From Roseomonas sp. (GTDB taxonomy: Bacteria; Pseudomonadota; Alphaproteobacteria; Acetobacterales; Acetobacteraceae): a DNA stretch of 36,645 nucleotides. The position numbers and the translations under genes are program-made. The stretch is from contig JAQGHX010000015.1 of the NCBI GenBank assembly GCA_028288745.1, forward strand, positions 1 to 36,645, given 5' to 3'. The notes beneath the pieces are model-generated. The model saw only the letters and a list, made by a program, of their open reading frames with translations, made no database searches and had not been told where the DNA came from. Positions 1 to 7,502 of this stretch are shown one piece after another; position 1 is the first letter of the stretch; every line of letters begins with the position of its first letter.

Positions 1-5
1 CTGCC

Positions 6-779
6 GTGGCGGCGCGCCCGCCGGCCCAGCCACCCGCCGCGCCACCCCCTCCACCCCCTGCCGAGCCGCCCGCCCCGGAGCCGGCGCGCCCGGCCGTGGA
101 GGCCAGGACGGATCGCCTGGCCACGAACCAGGGCGACGGCGCCCTGCACCGCCTGCGGCAGCAGGAAACGCTGCGGTTGATGGCCGAGTACCTGGGCGAC
201 CTGGAAGGCCAGCGCGTGCTGGATCTCGGCTGCGGGGCGGGGCGCTTCGCCCTGCCGCTGGTCAAGGCCGAGGTCCTGGGCGTGGACGCGGCTTCGGACC
301 TGATCGAGAATGCCCGCGCGCGCCATGCCGGCCTGTCGAACTTCCGCTTCCTGGCGGCGGACCCTGCCCGGCTGGAACTGGCGGAACAGCCCTTCGACGT
401 GACACTGCTGGTCGATGCGCTGGCGGCGGCCGACGAGGGCGCCGCGGCCCTGCTGGCGAGCGCCGCCGCCCATACCCGGCCCGGCGGCCTGCTGTTCCTG
501 AGCGTGGACAACCGGGACGCGCTGGACCGGCGGGCGGCCCGCCGCATGGGGGGAGTGCCGCGGGGTGCCGGCGGCTCGCACGGCCTGACCCAGGCGGAGA
601 CCACCAGCATGGTGCGCGCCGCCGGCTTCCGGCCGCTGCGCTGCGATGGCGTGGTGCTGCCCTGGGGTTCTGCCCTGGGCGCCGATAACGATGAGATCCT
701 GGAAGCCCTGCGCGAACTCGGCCGGCTGGCCGGGCCCGCCTATGCCCAGGGCATTGTCATGCTGGCCCGCAAGGGCTGA
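6..779 (+). CDS. Class I SAM-dependent methyltransferase, possibly 5'-truncated by window edge
   Basis: Probable S-adenosylmethionine-dependent methyltransferase; the substrate is unknown. The first 35 or so residues are almost pure Pro/Ala. The fold begins around residue 55 and carries the glycine-rich motif I VLDLGCGAGRF (about residues 70-80), followed by the acidic strand-2 residue in LGVDAA. The layout resembles UbiG/Methyltransf_11 enzymes. The reading frame is open to the left edge and the GTG at position 6 is only the first in-frame start inside the window. The gene may therefore begin upstream, and the Pro/Ala stretch may be a linker from a preceding domain. The next gene is convergent, so there is no downstream operon partner. 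Confident as a methyltransferase, unsure of start and role. Confidence 0.75.
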   Translation: MAARPPAQPPAAPPPPPPAEPPAPEPARPAVEARTDRLATNQGDGALHRLRQQETLRLMAEYLGDLEGQRVLDLGCGAGRFALPLVKAEVLGVDAASDLIENARARHAGLSNFRFLAADPARLELAEQPFDVTLLVDALAAADEGAAALLASAAAHTRPGGLLFLSVDNRDALDRRAARRMGGVPRGAGGSHGLTQAETTSMVRAAGFRPLRCDGVVLPWGSALGADNDEILEALRELGRLAGPAYAQGIVMLARKG

Positions 780-808
780 ACGGGCGGCCCCCGCTCAGCC
801 CCGATGGC

Positions 809-1633
809 TCAGCGGGGGCCGGGGCCACCGTGGTCGCGGTTCGGGCCGCCGCCGCCACGCTCGCCGCCCGGTGGGCCGCCCCAGCCGGCGCCACCCCGGT
901 CTGAACCATCTCGATCTGGACCGCCCCGATCTGAGCCACCCCGGTCTGGGCGGCCACCCCGATCTGGACCGCCCCGATCTGAGCCACCCCGGTCTGGGCC
1001 ACCCCGGTCTGGGCCACCCCGGTCGCTCCCCTGGGCGGGGCCGTTAAAGCGGGGGCCATCCGGCCGCCACGTGTCGGTACGGTGGGGGCCGGGGCGGCCG
1101 TCATCCGGCTGGCCGAAGCGCGAACGGTCGGGGCCGCGGCCGTCATGCCCTGGCCCGAAGCCCGGCCTGTCCGGTCGCCAGCCCGGCCTGTCCGGTCGCC
1201 AGCCCGGCGGCGGCGGGCGGTTGAAGGCGCGGTGCTCCCAGCGCTCCCGCTCGCGGTACCAGGAGCGGTTACGGTAATGGGAATCCCAGTAATTGCCGAA
1301 GCTGAAACCGATGATGGGCAGGCCGATGGTCGCGCCGATCTGCGGCAGCGGCTCCCGCTCCTGATAATAGGCACCCTGAAGATAGGCGCCCGCGACCCAG
1401 CCGCGATCCTGCCCGATCGTGATGTCGCACCATTCATAGCCTTCGAGGCAGCCCAGCACGTCCACCTGCACGCCCGGCTCCAGCAGGGCGATGGCGGGAT
1501 ATTCTGTGCTGGGGCCGGCCCGCAGGCTCAGCCGGGTGGTGACGAAGGCGGGGGCGGCCTGTGCCATGGCCGGGGCCAGCAGCACGGCGATGGCCAGGGC
1601 GTAGCCCATAGGCTGGAAACGGCGGCGTGACAT
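809..1633 (-). CDS. Secreted SH3-domain protein with Asp-Arg-Gly-Gly repeat tail
   Basis: Predicted exported protein of 274 aa. An N-terminal signal peptide (positively charged MSRRRF, hydrophobic core, AQA-AP cleavage region near residue 26) is followed by one bacterial SH3 domain at about residues 27-85, with the typical LRAGPSTEYPAI start and a GWVAG end. After a Tyr/Trp/Arg-rich middle comes a Pro/Arg-rich region with a duplicated RPDRPGW unit. The tail consists of (S/P)DRGG repeats. Bacterial SH3 domains commonly bind cell-wall peptides, so an envelope role is likely but not shown. I place the start at ATG 1633 because GGAGGA lies 7 bases upstream; the longer frame from a TTG has no such support. 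It follows infC on the same strand but is separated from it by a terminator. Confidence 0.8.
   Translation of the reverse strand: MSRRRFQPMGYALAIAVLLAPAMAQAAPAFVTTRLSLRAGPSTEYPAIALLEPGVQVDVLGCLEGYEWCDITIGQDRGWVAGAYLQGAYYQEREPLPQIGATIGLPIIGFSFGNYWDSHYRNRSWYRERERWEHRAFNRPPPPGWRPDRPGWRPDRPGFGPGHDGRGPDRSRFGQPDDGRPGPHRTDTWRPDGPRFNGPAQGSDRGGPDRGGPDRGGSDRGGPDRGGRPDRGGSDRGGPDRDGSDRGGAGWGGPPGGERGGGGPNRDHGGPGPR
890..1030 (-). repeat. 15-bp in-gene tandem repeat encoding (S/P)DRGG
   Basis: About nine imperfect copies of a 15-base unit encode the five-residue repeat (S/P)DRGG, residues ~202-248 of the SH3 protein. The unit length is a multiple of three, so copy-number changes would keep the frame. The pattern is Gly/Arg/Asp rich and probably disordered. 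Confidence 0.8.
1161..1202 (-). repeat. Perfect 21-bp tandem duplication inside the SH3 protein gene
   Basis: Two identical 21-base units lie head to tail (1161-1181 and 1182-1202) and encode a repeated seven-residue Trp/Arg/Pro/Asp motif. The perfect identity at base level, with a partial third copy starting at 1203, suggests a recent duplication by slippage. Confidence 0.85.
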
Positions 1634-1703
1634 GGACGATCCTCCAACGCAGGCACCATCCAATATGGGGAGTGGCGCCGTTTTGTGGCGCTGGCGCGGC
1701 GGG

Positions 1704-1745
1704 AAAACGCCATCGCCCGGCCAGCCCTTCGGCGGCCAGGCGATG
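1704..1745 (-). terminator. Intrinsic terminator of infC
   Basis: CATCGCC (1711-1717) pairs perfectly with GGCGATG (1739-1745), and inner GGCC/GGCC pairs extend the stem. Read on the minus strand the hairpin is followed within three bases by TTTT (1704-1707). It lies 26 bases past the infC stop, before the SH3 gene. Confidence 0.7.
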
Positions 1746-1770
1746 AAAAGCCGTCCGGGGTGGCCGGCGC

Positions 1771-2310
1771 TTATTTGGGCGCCAGCACCATGATCATCTG
1801 GCGGTTCTCCAGGCGGGGCATCTGCTCCACCTTGGCGAGCTCGACCAGTTCGGTGCGGATGCGCTCCAGCACCTTCACGCCCAGATCCTGGTGCGCCATC
1901 TCGCGGCCACGGAAGCGAAGCGTGACCTTCACCTTGTCGCCATCCTCGAGGAAGGACTTGGCTGAACGCATCTTCACGTCGTAATCGTGGTCATCAATGT
2001 TCGGACGAACCTTGATTTCCTTGATCTCGACGATCTTCTGCTTCTTGCGGGCCTCGTTGGCCTTCTTCTGCTGCTCGTACTTGTACTTGCCGTAGTCAGT
2101 GATCTTGCAGACAGGAGGAACAGCGTTCGGGCTGATTTCCAGCAGGTCCATGCCGAGATCGTAGGCGCGCAACAAAGCGTCACGCGCGCTCATAACGCCC
2201 AGCATTTCGCCGGCTTCGTCGATCAGGCGGACCTGCGGAACGCGGATGTCTTCATTCACCCGCGGTCCGTCGCGGGAGGGAAGCTGGTTTGGAGAAGGGC
2301 CTCGGGCCAG
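1771..2310 (-). CDS. infC: Translation initiation factor IF-3
   Basis: IF-3 binds the 30S subunit, blocks premature 50S joining and checks start-codon and initiator-tRNA pairing. The conserved N-terminal domain starts with [15 protein letters not shown], and the C-terminal domain carries the conserved [13 protein letters not shown] stretch. From the first GTG (2259) the protein would have 162 aa and begin exactly at the conserved block. Homologues usually have 10-20 more residues. The frame stays open to a TGA just beyond 2320, with no ATG, GTG or TTG. A CTG at 2308-2310 sits 6 bases after a good AGGAG (2317-2321) and gives 179 aa, the usual length. Rare start codons are well known for infC and serve autoregulation in E. 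coli. Identity is certain; the CTG start is inferred. The gene lies downstream of thrS, as in many bacteria, but rpmI and rplT do not follow. Confidence 0.93.
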   Translation of the reverse strand: MARGPSPNQLPSRDGPRVNEDIRVPQVRLIDEAGEMLGVMSARDALLRAYDLGMDLLEISPNAVPPVCKITDYGKYKYEQQKKANEARKKQKIVEIKEIKVRPNIDDHDYDVKMRSAKSFLEDGDKVKVTLRFRGREMAHQDLGVKVLERIRTELVELAKVEQMPRLENRQMIMVLAPK

Positions 2311-2316
2311 AGTCGG

Positions 2317-2321
2317 CTCCT
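2317..2321 (-). promoter_or_regulatory. Ribosome-binding site supporting a CTG start of infC
   Basis: AGGAG on the minus strand lies 6 bases before CTG 2310. No comparable site lies the right distance from the in-frame GTG at 2259. Confidence 0.55.
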
Positions 2322-2354
2322 GTCATTGTGGGAACGAATTTTTTCGAGCGCCTG

Positions 2355-2383
2355 TTTATGGTGCAGTCCTCATGGGACTGCAA
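2355..2383 (-). promoter_or_regulatory. Candidate infC promoter overlapping a hairpin at the thrS stop codon
   Basis: On the minus strand TTGCAG (2383-2378) and CATAAA (2360-2355) are separated by 17 bases, a weak sigma-70-like pair. The same stretch forms a perfect hairpin: TGCAGTCC (2362-2369) against GGACTGCA (2375-2382), with a 5-base loop that contains most of the thrS TGA stop (2372-2370). It could be a promoter, an attenuator or an RNA-processing site between thrS and infC. The hairpin is directly visible; its role is inferred. Confidence 0.35.
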
Positions 2384-4322
2384 CATCTACGGGCCTTAGA
2401 TCGGGTGCGGCGGCTTCGGCGGCAAGGGTGGCGACGGCCTCGGCCAGCGTCAGCACCACCTGTTCGCGGCCCGGCAGGCGCCGCAGCACAACCTTGCCTT
2501 CTTCCGCTTCCCGCCGGCCGATCACGGCCAGGACGGGCACCCGCTGCTCAATATGGTCGACCACCTTGCGGTTGATCTTCTCATTGCGCAGGTCCAGCTC
2601 GACCGAAAGCCCGGCCTTGCGCATGGCAGCCGCGACCTCACGGGCGAAGGGCGCGGCCTCGTCGACGATGGTCGCCACCGCCACCTGCACCGGCGCCAGC
2701 CAGAGCGGGAAGCGCCCTGCATGTTCTTCGATCAGGATGCCGAGGAAGCGCTCGAAGCTGCCCAGGATCGCGCGGTGCAGCATGACGGGGCGGTGGCGGT
2801 TGCCATCCTCGCCGACATAGATGGCGTCCAGCCGCTCGGGCAGCACGAAATCCACCTGCAATGTGCCGCACTGCCAGTCGCGGCCAATGGCATCGCTCAG
2901 CACGAATTCCAGCTTCGGGCCATAGAAGGCGCCCTCCCCCGGGTTCAGCTCGTATTCCACGCCAGCGATGCGGCAGGCTTCCTTCAGCGCGCCCTCGGAC
3001 CGGTCCCAGGTGGCGTCGTCGCCGGCCCGCTTCTCCGGCCGGTCGCTGAACTTCACGCGGAAATCGGTGAAGCCGAAATCGCGGTAGATCTTCGAGAGCA
3101 GATCGACGAACTCGACCGTCTCGGACGCGATCTGCGCCTCGGTACAGAAGATGTGGGCATCGTCCTGCGTGAAGGCGCGCACCCGCATGATGCCGTGCAG
3201 CGCGCCCGAAGGCTCATAGCGGTGGCAGGCGCCGAACTCCGCCATCCGCATCGGCAGCTCCCGGTACGAGCGCAGGCCGTGGTTGAAGATCTGCACATGG
3301 CAGGGGCAGTTCATCGGCTTCAGCGCCAGGACGCGGTCCTTCTCGGACTCGTCATCCACGGTCGCGATGAACATATGCTCGCGATATTTTTCCCAATGCC
3401 CGGAAGCTTCCCACAGCTTACGATCCACCAGTTGGGGGGTCTTCACCTCCTGGTAGCCGGCCGCATCCAGCCGGCGCCGCATGTAATCCTGCACACTGGT
3501 ATAAAGGCGCCAGCCCTTGGGGTGCCAGAAGATGCTGCCCGCCGCCTCTTCCTGCAGGTGGAAGAGGTTCATTTCCTTCCCGATGCGGCGATGGTCGCGG
3601 CGCTCCGCTTCCTCCAGTTGCAGCAGGTAGGCATCCAGCTCCTTCTGGTCCCGCCAGGCGGTGCCGTAGATGCGGCTCAGCATGGCGTTGCGGTGGTCGC
3701 CACGCCAATAGGCGCCCGCCACCTTCATCAGCTTGAAGGCTCCGCCCACATCGCCGGTGCCGCGCATATGCGGGCCGCGGCACAGGTCCAGCCACTCGCC
3801 CTGGCGGTAGATGCTGATGGGCTCGGCGGTCGGCAGGTCGCGGATCAGCTCGGCCTTGTAGCGCTCGCCCTTCGCCTCGAAGAAGGCGATGGCATCCTCG
3901 CGCGGCCATTCCTCCCGCACGAAGCCGGCGTTCCGCGCGATGACCTCGCGCATCTTCGCCTCGATCGCCGGCAGGTCCTCCGGCTTGAAGGGCTCGTTGC
4001 GCGCGAAATCGTAGTAGAAGCCGTTCTCGATCGATGGGCCGATCGTCACCTGGGTACCGGGGAACAGCGCCTGCACGGCCTCGGCCAGTACATGGGCGGC
4101 GTCGTGCCGGATCATCTCCAGCGCCTCGGGGTCTTTCCGGGTGATGAAGCGGATGGCGGCGTCGTCCTGCACCACGAAGGAGAGGTCGCGCAGCTGGCCA
4201 TCCACCTGCATGGCCAGCGCCGCCTTGGCGAGGCCGGGGCCGATGCTGGCCGCCACGGTCGTGCCCGTCACAGCCCCGTCGAAGACGCGGACGGACTGGT
4301 CGGGCAGCGTGATCGCAGGCAT
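2370..4322 (-). CDS. thrS: Threonyl-tRNA synthetase
   Basis: Charges tRNA-Thr with threonine in the cytoplasm. The 650 aa hold a TGS domain (about residues 1-62), an editing domain with the HxxxH motif at H73 and H77 that hydrolyses Ser-tRNA-Thr, and a class II catalytic core. The core contains MNCPCH, which supplies the zinc-ligand cysteine, and the motif-2 region with the invariant arginine (ACHRYEPSG). Motif 3 lies near [15 protein letters not shown], followed by an anticodon-binding domain. Length and domain order are normal for the bacterial enzyme. ATG 4322 is taken because the TGS domain begins at once; only a weak GGAAA-type ribosome site precedes it. A TTGACG element lies about 65 bases upstream but has no convincing -10 partner. 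infC follows 59 bases downstream on the same strand. Confidence 0.97.
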   Translation of the reverse strand: MPAITLPDQSVRVFDGAVTGTTVAASIGPGLAKAALAMQVDGQLRDLSFVVQDDAAIRFITRKDPEALEMIRHDAAHVLAEAVQALFPGTQVTIGPSIENGFYYDFARNEPFKPEDLPAIEAKMREVIARNAGFVREEWPREDAIAFFEAKGERYKAELIRDLPTAEPISIYRQGEWLDLCRGPHMRGTGDVGGAFKLMKVAGAYWRGDHRNAMLSRIYGTAWRDQKELDAYLLQLEEAERRDHRRIGKEMNLFHLQEEAAGSIFWHPKGWRLYTSVQDYMRRRLDAAGYQEVKTPQLVDRKLWEASGHWEKYREHMFIATVDDESEKDRVLALKPMNCPCHVQIFNHGLRSYRELPMRMAEFGACHRYEPSGALHGIMRVRAFTQDDAHIFCTEAQIASETVEFVDLLSKIYRDFGFTDFRVKFSDRPEKRAGDDATWDRSEGALKEACRIAGVEYELNPGEGAFYGPKLEFVLSDAIGRDWQCGTLQVDFVLPERLDAIYVGEDGNRHRPVMLHRAILGSFERFLGILIEEHAGRFPLWLAPVQVAVATIVDEAAPFAREVAAAMRKAGLSVELDLRNEKINRKVVDHIEQRVPVLAVIGRREAEEGKVVLRRLPGREQVVLTLAEAVATLAAEAAAPDLRPVDVAVP

Positions 4323-4501
4323 CGGTCGATATTTCCGTGAAGCGAGGTCTAGGGGGCGCGGACCATGGGGGCCACGGCCCCTGGCGTCAACGGATAAAGG
4401 GCTTCCACGGCCTTAACGCGGCCCAGCCCCGCGAGCGCCGGACAAGAGGCGCGGCCGGTATTCGCGCCTGCCCGCGCCGGTATCCGGCGCGGCACCGGGA
4501 T

Positions 4502-4526
4502 GGCCCGGGGCACGCCGCCCCGGGCC
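4502..4526 (-). terminator. GC-rich hairpin after the NdvA-like transporter gene
   Basis: GGCCCGGGGC (4502-4511) and GCCCCGGGCC (4517-4526) form a perfect 10-bp stem with a 5-base loop, four bases past the transporter's stop codon. There is no clear T-run. A second perfect 9-bp hairpin with a 3-base loop (4472-4492) follows. Position argues for termination or 3'-end protection. Confidence 0.5.
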
Positions 4527-4530
4527 GCCG

Positions 4531-6276
4531 TCACGCCGCCAGCGCCAGCGGCGGCGGCAGTTGCGAGTGCACCAGATCGGCGAAGCGGCCGTTCATGCGC
4601 ATCAGCGCCGCGAAGTCGCCGCGCTCCACCACATGCCCGGCTTCGAAGACCATGATCTCATCGGCCTCGCGGATGGTGGACAGGCGATGGGCGATGATGA
4701 AGGTGGTGCGGCCCGCCATCAGCGCCTTCAGCGCCTTCTGCACGCGGGCCTCGGTGGCGGCATCCAGCGCGCTGGTGGCTTCGTCCAGGATCAGGATGGG
4801 CGGGTTCTTCAGCAGCGCCCGCGCGATGGCCAGGCGCTGCTTCTGCCCACCGGACAACGCGCCGCCCCGCTCGCCCACCAGGGTGTCATAGCCCTGCGGC
4901 TGGCGGCAGATGAAGTCATGCGCCTCGGCCATGCGGCAGGCGGTCTCGATCTCCTCCTGCGTGGCCTCGGGGCGGCCGACCAGCAGGTTCTCGCGGATGG
5001 AGCGGTTGAACAGCAGGCTGTCCTGGAATACCACGCCCACGTTGCGGCGCAGGCTCTCCAGCGTCATGTCGCGCAGGTCCACGCCATCGATGGTGATGCG
5101 CCCCACCGCCGGGTCCCACAGCCGTTGCAGCAGCGCCATGGCCGTGGTCTTGCCGGCGCCGGTCTGCCCAACCAGCGCCACGCTGCGCCCGGCCTCGGCG
5201 GCGAAGCTCACGCCGGCCAGGGTGATGCCGGCGTTGGGATAGGCGAAGCCCACCTCCTCGAACCGCACCGTGCCCGCGGCCCGGCCCATGGCCACCGCGC
5301 CGGGGCGGTCGGGCACCGTGCTCTCGGCATCGATCACGTCGAAGAGCTCGGCCAGGGCCGGCGCCTGGAACACAAGGCGGGCGACGAACCCCACCAGCCC
5401 CTCCAGCCGCGCGATCAGCAGGGTGGCGAAGCCCATGAAGGAGACGATCTCGCCCACCGTGGCGCGGCCCTGGCTGTTCAGCCAGGCGCCCACGACGAAA
5501 ATGGCGATAACGCAGAGCGTGCTGGCCGAGCGCGTCATGACCGAGAGCAGCGCCCACCAGTTCAGCACCGGGAACTGCCGGTCCAGTACCTGCCGCACGA
5601 TGCCGCCGAACAGCTTCGACTCGGCTTCGAGGCGGGTGAAGGACTGCACCACCAGGATATTGGACAGCGCATCCTGCGCGTTGCCGGCAAGCTGCGTGTG
5701 CAGCCCCTCCACCTGCGCCTGCGCCCGGTGGGTGCGCGAGACGATGAAGGCCGCGACGATGCAGAACACCACCACCAGCGCCACCAGCAGAAGGCCCAGC
5801 CGCCAGTTCAGCACCAGGGTCATCGGCAGCAGCAGGCCGGCGGCCAGCGCCGTCGTCAGGTGCTCGCGGAAGAAGGAGAGCCAGAGGTGGGACAGGTTGT
5901 CGCTGCCCACCAGCATGACCTTCATCAGCCGGCCGGATTGCGTGTCGCCATGGAAGGCGGGCGGCATGGCCAGCACGTGCTGGTAGTAGCGGTGCATCAC
6001 CGCCATTCGGTTGCGGTGGGCCATGCGGTCGGCCAGCAGGGCGATGGCGGCATTGCAGCCGATGCCGGCCAGCCCCACCGCGCCCCACAGCAGCAGCAAT
6101 TCCACCGTCGTGGAGCCCCGGCCTGCCGAGAGCAGGTCCACCACCCGGCCGAACAGCACGGGTTCCATGAACTGCAGGCCAGCCACCACCAGCGCGGTCA
6201 GGCCCAGCCCGCCCGCGATTGCGCGGTCCGGCTTCAGCAGCCCCAACACGCGCGCATACACTTTAAAGAAATTCAT
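4531..6276 (-). CDS. ABC exporter (fused permease-ATPase), NdvA/ChvA-like glucan exporter family
   Basis: A 581-aa half-transporter with an N-terminal six-helix membrane domain and a C-terminal nucleotide-binding domain. The ATPase shows Walker A VGQTGAGKTT (about residue 370), signature LSGGQKQRLAIARA (about 474), Walker B ILILDEATSALD (about 494) and the switch histidine in IIAHRLST. The opening MNFFKVYARVLGLL and the EPVLFGRVVD segment resemble NdvA/ChvA, which export cyclic beta-1,2-glucan in rhizobia; the actual substrate here is unproven. No cyclic-glucan synthase gene lies in the window. I choose ATG 6276 rather than a codon 57 bases upstream because it matches the family start and has AGGGG just before it. 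It probably works as a homodimer in the inner membrane. It is divergent from the Bug gene. Confidence 0.88.
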   Translation of the reverse strand: MNFFKVYARVLGLLKPDRAIAGGLGLTALVVAGLQFMEPVLFGRVVDLLSAGRGSTTVELLLLWGAVGLAGIGCNAAIALLADRMAHRNRMAVMHRYYQHVLAMPPAFHGDTQSGRLMKVMLVGSDNLSHLWLSFFREHLTTALAAGLLLPMTLVLNWRLGLLLVALVVVFCIVAAFIVSRTHRAQAQVEGLHTQLAGNAQDALSNILVVQSFTRLEAESKLFGGIVRQVLDRQFPVLNWWALLSVMTRSASTLCVIAIFVVGAWLNSQGRATVGEIVSFMGFATLLIARLEGLVGFVARLVFQAPALAELFDVIDAESTVPDRPGAVAMGRAAGTVRFEEVGFAYPNAGITLAGVSFAAEAGRSVALVGQTGAGKTTAMALLQRLWDPAVGRITIDGVDLRDMTLESLRRNVGVVFQDSLLFNRSIRENLLVGRPEATQEEIETACRMAEAHDFICRQPQGYDTLVGERGGALSGGQKQRLAIARALLKNPPILILDEATSALDAATEARVQKALKALMAGRTTFIIAHRLSTIREADEIMVFEAGHVVERGDFAALMRMNGRFADLVHSQLPPPLALAA

Positions 6277-6417
6277 CGACCCCTGAAACCCCCGGCGGCA
6301 CGCGGCATCTGGCCCGCGTGAAGCGGCTTGCAAGGGGGCATGGCGATGCGGCAGGAACAGGGCAGCCGAGTTGCAAAACGGGGGCGCAATACAGACCCGC
6401 GGGAGGCGCCGGCGTAA

Positions 6418-6423
6418 AAGGAG
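6418..6423 (+). promoter_or_regulatory. Ribosome-binding site deciding the start of the Bug gene
   Basis: AAGGAG lies 6 bases before ATG 6430 but directly touches ATG 6424, so 6430 is the better start. Confidence 0.7.
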
Positions 6424-6429
6424 ATGTTC

Positions 6430-7449
6430 ATGCCTGCTCTACATCGCCGCGCACTGCTTGGCGCCGCCGGCCTGCTGTCTTTCGCCGGGATCCCCACCCT
6501 CGCCCGGGCCCAGGCGGGCGCCGCCGCCAACTGGCCGACCCGCACGGTGAAGTTCATCGTGCCCTTCGTGCCCGCCGGCACCACCGACATCGCGGCCCGC
6601 ATCCTGGCGGAGCGGCTGCAGCACCGGCTGGGCCAGGCCTTCCCGATCGAGAACCGCGCCGGCGCCGGTGGCAATATCGGCAGCGACGCCGTCGCGAAGG
6701 CCGACCCCGATGGCTACACCATCCTGATGCAGACGGTCTCCTCGGGCGCTATCAACTACGCCCTCTATGCGGGGCAGATCGCCTATAAACCCAGCGACCT
6801 CGCCAATGTCGGGCTGCTCATCAAGGTGCCCAACGTCATCTTCGTGAACAACAACCTGCCGGTGAAGACGCTGCGGGATCTGGTGGCGCTGGCCAAGTCC
6901 AAGCCGGGCGTGCTCAACCACGGCTCCTCCGGCGCCGGTACCTCCCTGCACATGGCGGGCGAATTGCTGAAGCTGGAAGCCGGCATCCAGATGACCCACG
7001 TGCCCTTCCGCGGCGCCGGGCCGATGCTGGCGGAAGTCATGGCCGGGCGGGTGGAAGTGGGCGTGGACAACCTGCCTTCCGCCATCGGGCATATCCGCGA
7101 CGGCCGGCTGCGGGCGCTGGCGGTGACGACCGCCACCCGCAGCGCCGCCCTGCCCGACGTGCCGACCACGGCCGAGGAAGGCCTGCCAGGCGTCGAGGCC
7201 ACCGGCTGGTTCGGCGTTCAGGCGCCGGCGCGGACCCCGAAGGCCATTATCGACAAGCTGGGGGCGGAGATCGACGCCATCGTGAAGGACAAGGAGACCT
7301 GGGCGAAGCTGGCGGATCTCGGCGGCATGAAGCCGGACCTGACGCCCGATGGCGGCACCAGCCCCGCCGCCTTCGAGGCTTTCGTGGCCTCGGAAGTGAC
7401 GAAATGGGCCGAGGTCGTGCGGCGCTCCGGTGCCAAGGTGGACGGGTAG
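6430..7449 (+). CDS. Tripartite tricarboxylate transporter substrate-binding protein (Bug family)
   Basis: Periplasmic solute receptor of the TctC/Bug type, 339 aa. The signal sequence has a twin arginine (LHRRALLGAAG) and ends near ARAQA, so export through Tat is possible. The mature part opens with the family signature WPTRTVKFIVPFVPAGTTD and contains ENRAGAGGNIGSDAVAK and THVPFRGAGPML, loops that shape the carboxylate-binding cleft in known Bug structures. Such receptors bind small organic acids or amides. No TctA or TctB membrane gene lies nearby, which is common because this family is greatly expanded with many orphan receptors. Neighbouring genes handle hydroxy and keto acids, so a related ligand is plausible but unproven. 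It converges on the aldolase gene across a strong hairpin. Confidence 0.93.
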   Translation: MPALHRRALLGAAGLLSFAGIPTLARAQAGAAANWPTRTVKFIVPFVPAGTTDIAARILAERLQHRLGQAFPIENRAGAGGNIGSDAVAKADPDGYTILMQTVSSGAINYALYAGQIAYKPSDLANVGLLIKVPNVIFVNNNLPVKTLRDLVALAKSKPGVLNHGSSGAGTSLHMAGELLKLEAGIQMTHVPFRGAGPMLAEVMAGRVEVGVDNLPSAIGHIRDGRLRALAVTTATRSAALPDVPTTAEEGLPGVEATGWFGVQAPARTPKAIIDKLGAEIDAIVKDKETWAKLADLGGMKPDLTPDGGTSPAAFEAFVASEVTKWAEVVRRSGAKVDG

Positions 7450-7456
7450 CCCCAAG

Positions 7457-7480
7457 GGGCGGGGCCGCGCGGCCCCGCCC
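7457..7480. terminator. Bidirectional hairpin between convergent genes
   Basis: GGGCGGGGCC (7457-7466) and GGCCCCGCCC (7471-7480) are perfect complements around GCGC. The palindrome lies between the stop codons of the Bug gene and the convergent aldolase gene. No T-run is visible on either side. Confidence 0.6.
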
Positions 7481-7502
7481 ACCGGGTTTCAGGCGCGGGC
7501 GG

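Noticed and set aside
890-1030. Short regular repeats resembling a CRISPR-like array
   Set aside because: The 15-base periodicity has no unique spacers and lies in frame within a coding region, so it is a protein repeat.
646-1630. Several open frames on both strands around the SH3 gene repeats
   Set aside because: They are alternative readings of the same Gly/Arg/Pro-rich repeats; only the frame with signal peptide, SH3 domain and ribosome site is supported.
2553-6321. Very long open frames on the plus strand opposite thrS and the ABC exporter (about 590 codons each)
   Set aside because: They mirror confidently identified minus-strand genes, are His/Arg/Gln rich with no recognisable domain, and are expected in 70% GC DNA with strong third-position bias.
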